Assembly (NCBI GenBank): GCA_012511185.1
Contig: JAAZGN010000055.1
Span: 1 to 7,567, forward strand
DNA length: 7,567 bases
Source of the DNA: Clostridiaceae bacterium
GTDB lineage: Bacteria > Bacillota > Clostridia > Saccharofermentanales > DTU023
Direction: 5' to 3'
In this document: positions 1 through 6,181 of the stretch, one piece after another
How positions within the stretch are numbered: position 1 is the stretch's first letter
Layout of the letters: the number at the start of each line of letters is the position of its first letter
Program-made: the position numbers and the translations under genes
Notes under the pieces: model-generated
Databases searched by the model: none
The model's input: only the letters and a program-made list of their open reading frames with translations
Told to the model about the DNA's origin: nothing

Positions 1-1121
1 AGCCAGACCCAGACAACAGCCATGACAGGGTTCATGCCCCCCAGCCTGCTGACTGCGGTAAAAAGGATGGTATCCATGCGCCCGCCCCTCACAACGATCT
101 GCTTGATGCTCATGGCCATCAGGATCAAGGCGATGGCAGGCGCGACACCCAGGAGCCCTGCCAGAAGCGCTCTTCCTGTTTCCCTGGCAGGCATGATCCG
201 GGCAGCAAGAACACTGACAAGCGAACCGGCAAGAAAAAGAACCGCGATCAGGGGAAAACTGATGTCAGACAAGAAAGGAACAAAAAAGGAGGCGACCAAT
301 AAGGCCGCGATGGCGAACAGGAAGATGGAAAAGATTTTCAGGGCTCGGTCGACGCCCCCGGGGTAGGTCAAGGCTCCGTCCACTTCCAGTTCGCCGTCTT
401 CGCGATGAACCAGTGAACGGGAGGGATCCTTTTCGATCCGTTTGGCATACCAGCGAAGGAAAAGCTGGACGGCCAGAAAAGAGGTGACAAAGACTGCGAT
501 CCGGTAGGGCGTGGCTGAGTAAAGTGGCAGACCGGCAAGCTTTTGGGCGACGCCCAGGGTAAAGGGGTTGAAGATGGCAGATCCGAAACCGATTCCGGCA
601 GACAGGAGACTCATCCCCAGGCCGGTCAAGGAGTCCCAGCCCATTCTCCTTGCCAGGATCAAACAGAAGGGAACGAGAACGATCAGCTCCTCAAAAACAC
701 CGAAACAGGCCCCGAATAGCATAAAAAACAGGCTGACTGCCGACAGTAGCATGTATTTCTTAGAAGCGTAGCGCGCCATCAGCCGCTCCATCAGCCGCTC
801 CACCAGACCACCCCGTAAAAGCAGGGTGAAACTGGCACCTAAAAACAGCAGAAAAACCAAAATGATCCAGACAACTTCGGCGCCGGGCGATATGAGAACC
901 TCAAAAGGCGCAAGGAACCAGAGCCAGGGCGGATAGGAAACCTTATCCGTGTAGCGGAAGGACCCCTCAACAATCATTTCGCGCCCGTCGCTGATGGTAC
1001 GTTCATAGGCTCCCGCCGGAAGAAGCAGGGTCAGTAAGCCGGCGACTACCATGAGAACCAGGAGGGTGCCAAGTGAGATCAGGTAAGAACGTTTACCGAT
1101 ACGGAGTGTTTGACGATTCAT
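1..1121 (-). CDS. YfcC-like ion/organic-anion transporter (DcuC/AbgT-type superfamily), partial: C-terminus beyond left edge
   Basis: This is a polytopic inner-membrane carrier. The frame is open from an ATG at 1121 to base 1, giving 373 codons with no stop. YfcC-family proteins are usually about 450-510 residues, so roughly the last quarter or less is missing. Hydrophobic segments lie near residues 14-36, 84-104, 124-158, 164-190, 204-222, 262-283, 288-308 and 318-343. Family-like signatures are the acidic re-entrant-type stretch GVFEELIVLVPF (141-152), SAGIGFGSAIFNPFTLGVAQ (174-193) with its conserved Asn-Pro, and SIKQIV near 338-343. A hydrophilic, acidic cytoplasmic-type loop covers about 223-260. 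The start overlaps the upstream small-gene stop as ATGA, and GGGGAG lies 7 nt before the ATG, which indicates translational coupling. The family has been linked to dicarboxylate or amino-acid transport; the substrate cannot be read from the sequence. The family call is fairly secure, the substrate unknown. Confidence 0.85.
   Translation of the reverse strand, partial: MNRQTLRIGKRSYLISLGTLLVLMVVAGLLTLLLPAGAYERTISDGREMIVEGSFRYTDKVSYPPWLWFLAPFEVLISPGAEVVWIILVFLLFLGASFTLLLRGGLVERLMERLMARYASKKYMLLSAVSLFFMLFGACFGVFEELIVLVPFCLILARRMGWDSLTGLGMSLLSAGIGFGSAIFNPFTLGVAQKLAGLPLYSATPYRIAVFVTSFLAVQLFLRWYAKRIEKDPSRSLVHREDGELEVDGALTYPGGVDRALKIFSIFLFAIAALLVASFFVPFLSDISFPLIAVLFLAGSLVSVLAARIMPARETGRALLAGLLGVAPAIALILMAMSIKQIVVRGGRMDTILFTAVSRLGGMNPVMAVVWVW
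777..800. repeat. Perfect 12-bp tandem duplication inside the YfcC-like gene
   Basis: The 12-mer catcagccgctc occurs twice without a gap, at 777-788 and 789-800. A degraded third copy begins with caccag at 801. On the coding strand it encodes a doubled Glu-Arg-Leu-Met (residues 108-115), in the loop after the hydrophobic segment ending near residue 104. The unit is a multiple of three, so the reading frame is kept. Confidence 0.9.
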
Positions 1122-1420
1122 GGATAAGCTCCCCGATCCGGCTGCCCGGACTTATATTCGCGGCTTGTGGCGCGTTTGTAAAGCAGTAAAACCCAAAAAG
1201 CGATGATGGAGGTCAGCAGAGCGATCCCTGTTAAAAGCAGAAACAGATTGAGATTGGTACCTGCAATCAAAGCTGCCAGTGTAACAATAAGAACCACCGA
1301 CAAAACACCGATGAGCAGTTTTCCAAATACGGACGACAGGAAACGTTTGCCGAATTTGAGTTCCTCCGGAGTAAAACCTGCCTTCTTTCCTTTGCCCGCC
1401 GATCTCTTTTTCACGGTCAT
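1118..1420 (-). CDS. Small two-helix membrane protein, translationally coupled to the YfcC-like carrier; function unknown
   Basis: I do not recognise a family. From the ATG at 1420 the product is 100 residues. It has a Lys/Arg-rich N-terminus (residues 4-26, with KKRSAGKGKK near the start), a hydrophobic helix at about 34-53, a short Asn-containing turn, a second helix at about 57-81, then a basic polar tail ending at residue 100. Positive charge on both ends predicts a hairpin with both termini in the cytoplasm. An in-frame ATG at 1444 would add eight residues, but nothing like a ribosome site precedes it, whereas AGGGGGA lies 6 nt before the ATG at 1420; I therefore use the shorter form. 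The TGA stop overlaps the transporter ATG (ATGA at 1118-1121). This suggests matched synthesis and perhaps an accessory subunit, which is inference only. Confidence 0.75.
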   Translation of the reverse strand: MTVKKRSAGKGKKAGFTPEELKFGKRFLSSVFGKLLIGVLSVVLIVTLAALIAGTNLNLFLLLTGIALLTSIIAFWVLLLYKRATSREYKSGQPDRGAYP

Positions 1421-1488
1421 CACACGTCCCCCTATGTATCTCATGATACTATGACTTTGGCTTTCATAAAAGAAAGAGGGGGGACACG
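1421..1488. promoter_or_regulatory. Divergent intergenic region between the transporter pair and rqcH
   Basis: This 68-nt gap must hold the start signals for rqcH (plus) and very likely for the small-protein/transporter pair (minus). An extended -10-like TGATACTAT reads on the plus strand at 1444-1452, and TAGTAT reads on the minus strand over nearly the same bases. Neither has a convincing -35 at the right distance. The inverted repeat GTATC-TCAT-GATAC (1436-1449) is flanked by two direct CTATG copies (1432-1436 and 1449-1453), which could be an operator or chance. The plus-strand ribosome site for rqcH is AGGGGGG at 1477-1483, 5 nt before the ATG. Confidence 0.35.
1427..1433 (-). promoter_or_regulatory. 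Ribosome binding site deciding the start of the small membrane protein
   Basis: On the minus strand AGGGGGA is followed by CGTGTG and then the ATG at 1420-1418. The 6-nt spacing is good, and the upstream in-frame ATG at 1444 has no such site. Confidence 0.7.
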
Positions 1489-3309
1489 ATGGACGGGATT
1501 ACCGCACACACCATGGCACCTGAACTTGACGGGCTTCTGTCAGGATCCCTGGTCGAGCGTATTTCCATGAGCGACAAAAATACCATTCATCTGGCCCTGT
1601 TCACAACCGGGCGGATCAAGTTCAATCTGACACTCGAAGCCGGCGCCTCCCGGCCTTCGCTCATCCTTTCGACCGACCCGCTGCCGCACGGTTTGAATCC
1701 TCCCCCTTCTTTTGTCATGCTTTTACGCAAGCACCTTCGTCGGGCCAGGATCACGACCATCACCACACCGCCCTGGGAGCGCGTATTTATCTTCACCTTC
1801 CAATCCGTTGACGAGCTGGGCGACGAGGTAGAAGGAAGGCTCCTTTTTGAGTGCATGCCGCGGACCGCCAATGTCGTGCTGGTGAACCGGGAGGATGTGA
1901 TCCTGGGTGCCCTGCGCCACATCGACCACAGGGTCAACCGCGTCAGGGAAACCCTGCCTGCCCATCCCTATCTCCCCCCGCCCGGCCAGAACCGGCCCGG
2001 CCCCATAGAATACGCCAAGCAAGGCGCGGGCAAGATCTTGGAGGAACTTGCAGCCGTCCCGTTAAACGGCCGGGTCTTGTCACAGCAGGTCGCCGGCTTT
2101 TCGCCGCTCCTGGGCGATGAGGTACTTGCCCGGGCAGGGATCCGGCCGTCTACCCTGCAAGTAGCTGACAGCTTGCGCACACTCTGCCTGGAAATTGCCG
2201 GAGGGCAGTTTTCGCCTGCTGTCTACTTCGACGGCCCCCAAGGGAATCCCATCGCCGTCCACGCGGTGAAGCTGACCCACCTTCCCTGGTTTGCCCCCTA
2301 TGACTTTGTCTACGAGGCTGTTGCCGCTTACAGCCGGTCAGTCACCGGCATCGACCGGTTCAAGCGGAAACAGCACGCCATTACGAGAAGAATCGAAGAG
2401 CAGATCAAGCGCACACAAAAAAAAAGAGAGCTCCATGAGGCTGATGTGGCCACAGGCAAAGAGGCGGCGGATGACCGCCTCATCGGTGAGTTGATCCTGG
2501 CTTGGATCCATACCATCCCCGTGGGATCCAAGGGTGTGGCCCTTGACAACTACCATGAACAGGGGAGCCTGCTGTACTGCCCTTTGAATCCCCGCCTGAC
2601 GGCCGCTGAAAACGCCACACACTATTTTAAGAGTGCCCGGCGCAAGGAGCGAAAACTCGAACGGGCGACAAGCCTGCTGCAAAATGACCTCGACGAGCTG
2701 GCCTGGCTCGAATCCCTGCGGGCGGCGGCCGGTTACAGCGAAACAGAAGAGGACCTCTTGGCGGTTGAGCATGAATACCTTACGCGCGAGGGCACGGGAA
2801 AACAACCGGCCCGGCAACCGTCACAGGCGAACCGGATACCCGGCAAGCCGGCATCCAAAAGAAGGCGAAAAGAGCCAACCAGGCGCCCGACGGAAAAAAA
2901 AGAAAGACAGGCAGCAAGCAAGCAGGAGGCTTTGCCGGCACCGCGGCACTTTCGCTCATCCGACGGTTTTCTCATCACCAGCGGCCGCAATAACCTGCAA
3001 AACGACCGGCTTCTTCGGAAAGCCGGACGCGACGACCTGTGGTTCCATGCCAAAAACACCGCCGGCTCGCACGTCATTCTGTCGACAGGAGGCCGCGAAT
3101 TCTCTCCCTTGGCCATCAGGGAGGCAGCTGTTATCGCGGCCTGGTATTCAGGATCTGGGAGAGCTGGTAACGCTGTCGAAGTCGACTACTGCGCCGTCCG
3201 CCATGTCAAAAAAATCCCTGGTTCAAGGCCGGGGAAGGTCAGCTACCAGGAATACAAAACGCTTTATGTCAAGCCGGCCGATCCCTCGCGCCTGCGGGTC
3301 AGCTCCTGA
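1489..3309 (+). CDS. rqcH: RqcH / NFACT-family ribosome quality-control factor (FbpA-like, NEMF/Rqc2 homologue)
   Basis: RqcH binds 50S subunits carrying stalled peptidyl-tRNA and recruits Ala-tRNA to add C-terminal alanine tails that mark the chain for degradation. At 606 residues it is slightly longer than typical bacterial members (about 570). Domains in order: NFACT-N from the start, opening with the usual M-D-G-I-T and containing LLRKHL (78-83) and the DELGDEVEGRLLFE stretch (108-121); a helix-hairpin-helix-like part about 190-218; coiled coil about 283-325; middle region to about 375; second coiled helix about 380-412; a basic low-complexity linker about 433-485; and NFACT-R about 487-596 with GRNNLQND (499-506), DLWFHA (516-521) and GSHVIL (526-531). 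The ATG has a strong SD site. Oddities: residues 97-98 are Glu-Arg where Asp-Arg is usual, and MPRTAN (123-128) replaces the usual MG-R/K-HSN. The 3' end overlaps queH by 46 bp. Older FbpA annotations call the family fibronectin-binding. Confidence 0.95.
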   Translation: MDGITAHTMAPELDGLLSGSLVERISMSDKNTIHLALFTTGRIKFNLTLEAGASRPSLILSTDPLPHGLNPPPSFVMLLRKHLRRARITTITTPPWERVFIFTFQSVDELGDEVEGRLLFECMPRTANVVLVNREDVILGALRHIDHRVNRVRETLPAHPYLPPPGQNRPGPIEYAKQGAGKILEELAAVPLNGRVLSQQVAGFSPLLGDEVLARAGIRPSTLQVADSLRTLCLEIAGGQFSPAVYFDGPQGNPIAVHAVKLTHLPWFAPYDFVYEAVAAYSRSVTGIDRFKRKQHAITRRIEEQIKRTQKKRELHEADVATGKEAADDRLIGELILAWIHTIPVGSKGVALDNYHEQGSLLYCPLNPRLTAAENATHYFKSARRKERKLERATSLLQNDLDELAWLESLRAAAGYSETEEDLLAVEHEYLTREGTGKQPARQPSQANRIPGKPASKRRRKEPTRRPTEKKERQAASKQEALPAPRHFRSSDGFLITSGRNNLQNDRLLRKAGRDDLWFHAKNTAGSHVILSTGGREFSPLAIREAAVIAAWYSGSGRAGNAVEVDYCAVRHVKKIPGSRPGKVSYQEYKTLYVKPADPSRLRVSS

Positions 3310-3872
3310 TGATCTTTTGTGATCGATTCACGAAAAGACGATTCTCCAAGCGAGATCACACAACCGCAGTATTTTTGCCTGTACAGGCCCAGGTCACGTG
3401 CCATGGCCTGCCCCTTCCGGTAGCCTTCGCGCCAATCGTAAGGCAAGAAAGCGATCCCCCTGCCGGCAGCTACCCGCTGGCCTTCCTGGAGTATCCGATC
3501 CCGCTTCTGCCAGGGGCTGACCAGCAGGGTCGTGCTGATTGCGTCAAAGCCTTGTGCCCCGGCCAGCTCCGCGACATGGGAGAATCTCACCCGGTAGCAA
3601 TAACTGCACCGTTCGTCACCGTCATTGGCTCGCTTCTGCCATTCCTGCTCTGAAGATGATCCTTGGACGATCAGGGGTACCCGGTAATGATCCGCCACCC
3701 GGATCGCGTTGTCCAGGCGGCGTTCCCACTCCACTTGCGGATGGATGTTGGGGTTGTAAAAGAAAAGCGACAGGTCGACACCCTCCTCCAGGAGGCGCTC
3801 AAGCGGCCAAAGGGCACAGGGGCCGCAACAAATGTGAAGCAGGAGCTTCTTGAATTCAACACATCCACTCAT
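3264..3872 (-). CDS. queH: Epoxyqueuosine reductase QueH (DUF208 family)
   Basis: QueH reduces epoxyqueuosine to queuosine at the wobble base of tRNAs with GUN anticodons, the last step of Q synthesis, and is unrelated to the cobalamin-dependent QueG. From the ATG at 3872 the product is 202 residues, normal for the family. Cysteine pairs expected for the metal centres are visible: LLHICCGPC (11-19, Cys15, Cys16, Cys19), CSYC (Cys89, Cys92) and CGC (Cys169, Cys171), plus the family stretch FFYNPNIHP (37-45). The frame is open to an ATG at 3953, but that would add 27 residues lying inside the ruvB coding end with no family resemblance, so I use 3872. This start lies 19 nt after the ruvB stop and has no clear SD site, suggesting coupling to ruvB translation. 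The last 15 codons overlap the end of rqcH on the opposite strand. Confidence 0.93.
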   Translation of the reverse strand: MSGCVEFKKLLLHICCGPCALWPLERLLEEGVDLSLFFYNPNIHPQVEWERRLDNAIRVADHYRVPLIVQGSSSEQEWQKRANDGDERCSYCYRVRFSHVAELAGAQGFDAISTTLLVSPWQKRDRILQEGQRVAAGRGIAFLPYDWREGYRKGQAMARDLGLYRQKYCGCVISLGESSFRESITKDHQELTRRREGSAGLT

Positions 3873-3891
3873 GAAACAACGGCCGGTTCGT

Positions 3892-5007
3892 TTAGCCGGA
3901 CTCCAAGATTTCCTGCAGCGACACCTGACCGGCGTCACCAATATTTCTGGCATTCCGCTCGATGAAGGGAAGCCCCAGGTGATCGAAGCCGCCCCGGGTC
4001 AAAATCCTGCCGCGTGGCGTTTTTGCGATGAAACCGATTTGCATCAGGTAGGGTTCGTAAATATCCTCGATGGTTACCGCGTCCTCACCGGTCGATGCGG
4101 CGAGCGTGTCCAGGCCGACCGGTCCGCCATCATACATCTCAGCCATGACGCGCATGATGAGCCGGTCATTCCCGTCCAATCCGACGGGATCGATCTCCAG
4201 CGCCGACAAGCCCATCTCGCAGATGGCGCGGTTGACCATATTATCGCCTTTGACCTGCGCATAATCACGCATACGGCGCAGCAGCCTGATGGCGACACGC
4301 GGCGTTCCCCGGCAGCGGGCCGACAGTTCACGCAGGCCATCCTCGTCAATTCCCACACCCAGGAGTGCAGCGTAGCGGCTCAGTATCTGAGCAATCTCGG
4401 AAGGCGCGTAGAGGTCGAGACGCTGGATCATGCCGAAGCGGTCGCGGAGCGGTGAAGTGAGAAGCCCCGCCCTGGTCGTCGCCCCGATCAGGGTAAAGCG
4501 GGGCAAATCCAGCCTGATCGACCGGGCCGACGGCCCCTTGCCGATCAGAATGTCGAGGGCATAGTCCTCCATGGCCGGGTAAAGGACTTCTTCCACCGTC
4601 CGGTTCAGGCGGTGGATTTCGTCGATAAAGAGAACATCGTGCTCCTGCAGGTTGGTCAGGATGGCCGCAAGGTCGCCCTGCCGCTCGATGGCAGGTCCCG
4701 AGGTGATCCGCATCTCGACGCCAAGCTCGTGGGCGATGATGCCTGCCAGAGTCGTTTTCCCAAGCCCGGGAGGGCCGTAAAGCAGGATATGGTCCAGTGA
4801 TTCCCGGCGCGCTTTCGTGGCTTCAATGGCGATGCCCAGATTGGCCTTGACCTTTTCCTGACCGAAGTACTCGCCCCAGCGCCGTGGGCGCAACTGCGGT
4901 TCATCCGTCTCGTCACTAAGCGCTTTTCGTGAAAGGACGCGCTCTTCGTCGAACCGGTCCTCGTATTCCTCTGACATAGTGCTTTGAAATTCAAACATGA
5001 CCTTCAA
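3892..5007 (-). CDS. ruvB: Holliday junction branch-migration ATPase RuvB
   Basis: RuvB is the hexameric AAA+ motor that pumps DNA through the RuvA-bound Holliday junction. The sequence (371 residues from the TTG) shows Walker A GPPGLGKT (78-85), Walker B FIDEIH (127-132), sensor I GATTR (175-179), the arginine-finger segment SPLRDRFG (185-192), the sensor II region RGTPRVAIRLLRR (233-245), and the C-terminal winged-helix signatures DGGPVGLDTLA (293-303) and GFIAKTPRGR (325-334). All catalytic motifs are intact. The start is ambiguous: TTG at 5007 has AAGGGG 7 nt upstream, and ATG at 4998 (three codons in) has AAGGCGG 9 nt upstream. Both give a longer N-terminus than the usual start. The gene lies 41 nt after ruvA and 19 nt before queH on the same strand, so one transcript is likely. 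Confidence 0.97.
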   Translation of the reverse strand: MKVMFEFQSTMSEEYEDRFDEERVLSRKALSDETDEPQLRPRRWGEYFGQEKVKANLGIAIEATKARRESLDHILLYGPPGLGKTTLAGIIAHELGVEMRITSGPAIERQGDLAAILTNLQEHDVLFIDEIHRLNRTVEEVLYPAMEDYALDILIGKGPSARSIRLDLPRFTLIGATTRAGLLTSPLRDRFGMIQRLDLYAPSEIAQILSRYAALLGVGIDEDGLRELSARCRGTPRVAIRLLRRMRDYAQVKGDNMVNRAICEMGLSALEIDPVGLDGNDRLIMRVMAEMYDGGPVGLDTLAASTGEDAVTIEDIYEPYLMQIGFIAKTPRGRILTRGGFDHLGLPFIERNARNIGDAGQVSLQEILESG

Positions 5008-5020
5008 CCGCCTTCCCCTT
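5008..5020 (-). promoter_or_regulatory. ruvB ribosome binding site region, TTG versus ATG start
   Basis: The minus strand reads AAGGGGAAGGCGG directly before TTG at 5007. AAGGGG (5015-5020) sits 7 nt before TTG, and AAGGCGG (5008-5014) sits 9 nt before ATG at 4998. Both pairings are acceptable, so the sequence does not settle the start. Confidence 0.55.
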
Positions 5021-5048
5021 CAGGATACCAAAGAAGCGAATGCAGGCG

Positions 5049-5663
5049 CTAGACCATGGCCATCTGCGACAGGGCGCGGCGCAGGAGGCTTTCTACCGTA
5101 TCGGATTCCTCAATGGCAGCCCGCCGCACAGCGTCGAGGGCTTCTGCATTGCTGTAGCCCAAGACCATCAAGGCAGCCACCGTCTCGCCGGCAATTCCTG
5201 CGGCCGGTGAGGGGGGGGCTGAACCGTGAAGCGGTACTGTCTGCGGTACCTCCACCCCCGATTTTTTCAACTTGTCGGTCAGTTCCAGGCTCATGCGCGC
5301 CGCACCTTTTTTGCCGATACCTTTGACCCGGGTCAGCCGGTCGACATCGCTTTGCAGGATGGCCAGGGCGAAAGCCTCCGGTGTCAGGGTACCCACCACT
5401 TGTAAAGCCAGCTTGGGTCCGACGCCGCTCACGGTCTGGACCAGGATGAACAAATTTTTCTCTTCCTCATTGGAGAAGCCAAACAAGCCCATCTCGTTTT
5501 CGCGAACATGGAGGTGGGTGTGGATGGTCACGGTCTGTCCTACAGAGGGAAGCGAAGCGATCAGGCCCGGAGCCATCTCTATTTGAAAACCGACCCCGCC
5601 CTGTTCCAACAGGATGTATTCCTCTGCTTTTTTGGTAATCCGCCCTGTAATACTGGCAATCAT
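5049..5663 (-). CDS. ruvA: Holliday junction DNA-binding protein RuvA
   Basis: RuvA tetramers hold the four-way junction in an open square form and dock two RuvB rings. The 204-residue product has the usual length and three domains. An OB-fold opens with MIASITGRI and contains HVRENEMGLFGF (52-63). A tandem helix-hairpin-helix domain carries TVSGVGPKLAL (77-87) and TRVKGIGKKGAARM (111-124). After a Pro/Ser/Ala-rich linker (about 136-158), a C-terminal RuvB-binding domain carries ALMVLGYSNAEA (164-175). In the second hairpin Gly-Ala-Ala replaces the common Thr-Ala-Glu after GIGKK, a mild divergence. The ATG is supported by AAAGGAG at 5670-5676, 6 nt upstream. The gene starts 14 nt after the ruvC stop. 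An 8-base C run (coding strand) lies in the linker. Confidence 0.97.
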   Translation of the reverse strand: MIASITGRITKKAEEYILLEQGGVGFQIEMAPGLIASLPSVGQTVTIHTHLHVRENEMGLFGFSNEEEKNLFILVQTVSGVGPKLALQVVGTLTPEAFALAILQSDVDRLTRVKGIGKKGAARMSLELTDKLKKSGVEVPQTVPLHGSAPPSPAAGIAGETVAALMVLGYSNAEALDAVRRAAIEESDTVESLLRRALSQMAMV

Positions 5664-5669
5664 GGAGTA

Positions 5670-5676
5670 CTCCTTT
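5670..5676 (-). promoter_or_regulatory. Near-consensus ribosome binding site of ruvA
   Basis: AAAGGAG stands 6 nt before the ruvA ATG and fills most of the 14-nt gap after the ruvC stop. It fixes the ruvA start and fits continuous translation along a ruvC-ruvA message. Confidence 0.8.
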
Positions 5677-5677
5677 A

Positions 5678-6181
5678 CTACTGGTAGCCGCCGACCGCCA
5701 GGCTGCCGTCCCGGTTACCTGAATGCGCGTGACAGATGGCCACTGCCAGGGCATCGGCTGCGTCATCCGGCTGTGGCATCTTATTTAAATTGAGAAGAAC
5801 CCGGACCATCTCCTGGATCTGTTTCTTCTCTGCCCTGCCGTAACCGGTCACCGCGACCTTTACTTGGATCGGCGTATATTCGTACACGGGCAAGCCGGCA
5901 CGCGCGGCCGCGACAACTGCGACGCCGCGGGCCTGCGCCGTGCCAATGGCTGTCGTTGTATTGCGGCTGAAAAATAATTCCTCGATAGCGAAACAATGGG
6001 GCTGGTGGAGGCTGTTCAACTCGGTCAGGGCTTGATCGATGGCCAATAGCCTCTCAGGAAAGGGAGTTTCGGCGTCGGTCTTTATGACACCGTAGTCGAC
6101 TGCCTTGAGCTGTTTATTCTCATAGAGGATGACTCCGAAACCCGTGATGGCGTAACCCGGATCAAGGCCCAGAATGATCAC
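5678..6181 (-). CDS. ruvC: Holliday junction endonuclease RuvC (crossover junction resolvase)
   Basis: RuvC is the dimeric RNase H-fold nuclease that makes paired symmetrical nicks in the junction held by RuvAB. At 167 residues it has the usual length. All four metal-binding acids are visible: Asp7 in GLDPG (5-9), Glu67 in AIEELFF (65-71), and Asp140 and Asp143 in PDDAADALA (138-146). The basic conserved segment GYGRAEKKQ (113-121) is also present. The start is GTG at 6181, supported by GGAGG at 6189-6193 with 7-nt spacing; the product begins Met-Ile-Ile-Leu-Gly-Leu-Asp as expected. The gene lies 55 nt after the LCP-family gene and 14 nt before ruvA. A complete RuvC favours a clostridial rather than bacillar host. 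Confidence 0.97.
   Translation of the reverse strand: MIILGLDPGYAITGFGVILYENKQLKAVDYGVIKTDAETPFPERLLAIDQALTELNSLHQPHCFAIEELFFSRNTTTAIGTAQARGVAVVAAARAGLPVYEYTPIQVKVAVTGYGRAEKKQIQEMVRVLLNLNKMPQPDDAADALAVAICHAHSGNRDGSLAVGGYQ

Noticed and set aside
22..771. Plus-strand open frames at 22-366 and 568-771
   Set aside because: They lie antisense to the continuous 373-codon YfcC-like frame, have no family resemblance, and reflect its codon bias.
1421..1444. Longer start (ATG at 1444) for the small membrane protein
   Set aside because: No SD precedes it, while a good AGGGGGA precedes the ATG at 1420.
2633..3322. 229-codon plus-strand frame overlapping the 3' half of rqcH
   Set aside because: It is a +1-type shadow of rqcH, with Arg/Pro/Ser-rich nonsense composition; the rqcH frame shows clear NFACT-R motifs over the same bases.
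3873..3953. Upstream extension of queH to the ATG at 3953
   Set aside because: The extra 27 residues overlap the ruvB coding end, carry no family resemblance and have no ribosome site; the family N-terminus fits the ATG at 3872.
3850..4455. 201-codon plus-strand frame opposite ruvB
   Set aside because: It is antisense to intact RuvB winged-helix and sensor motifs, lacks a recognisable domain, and is a typical high-GC shadow.
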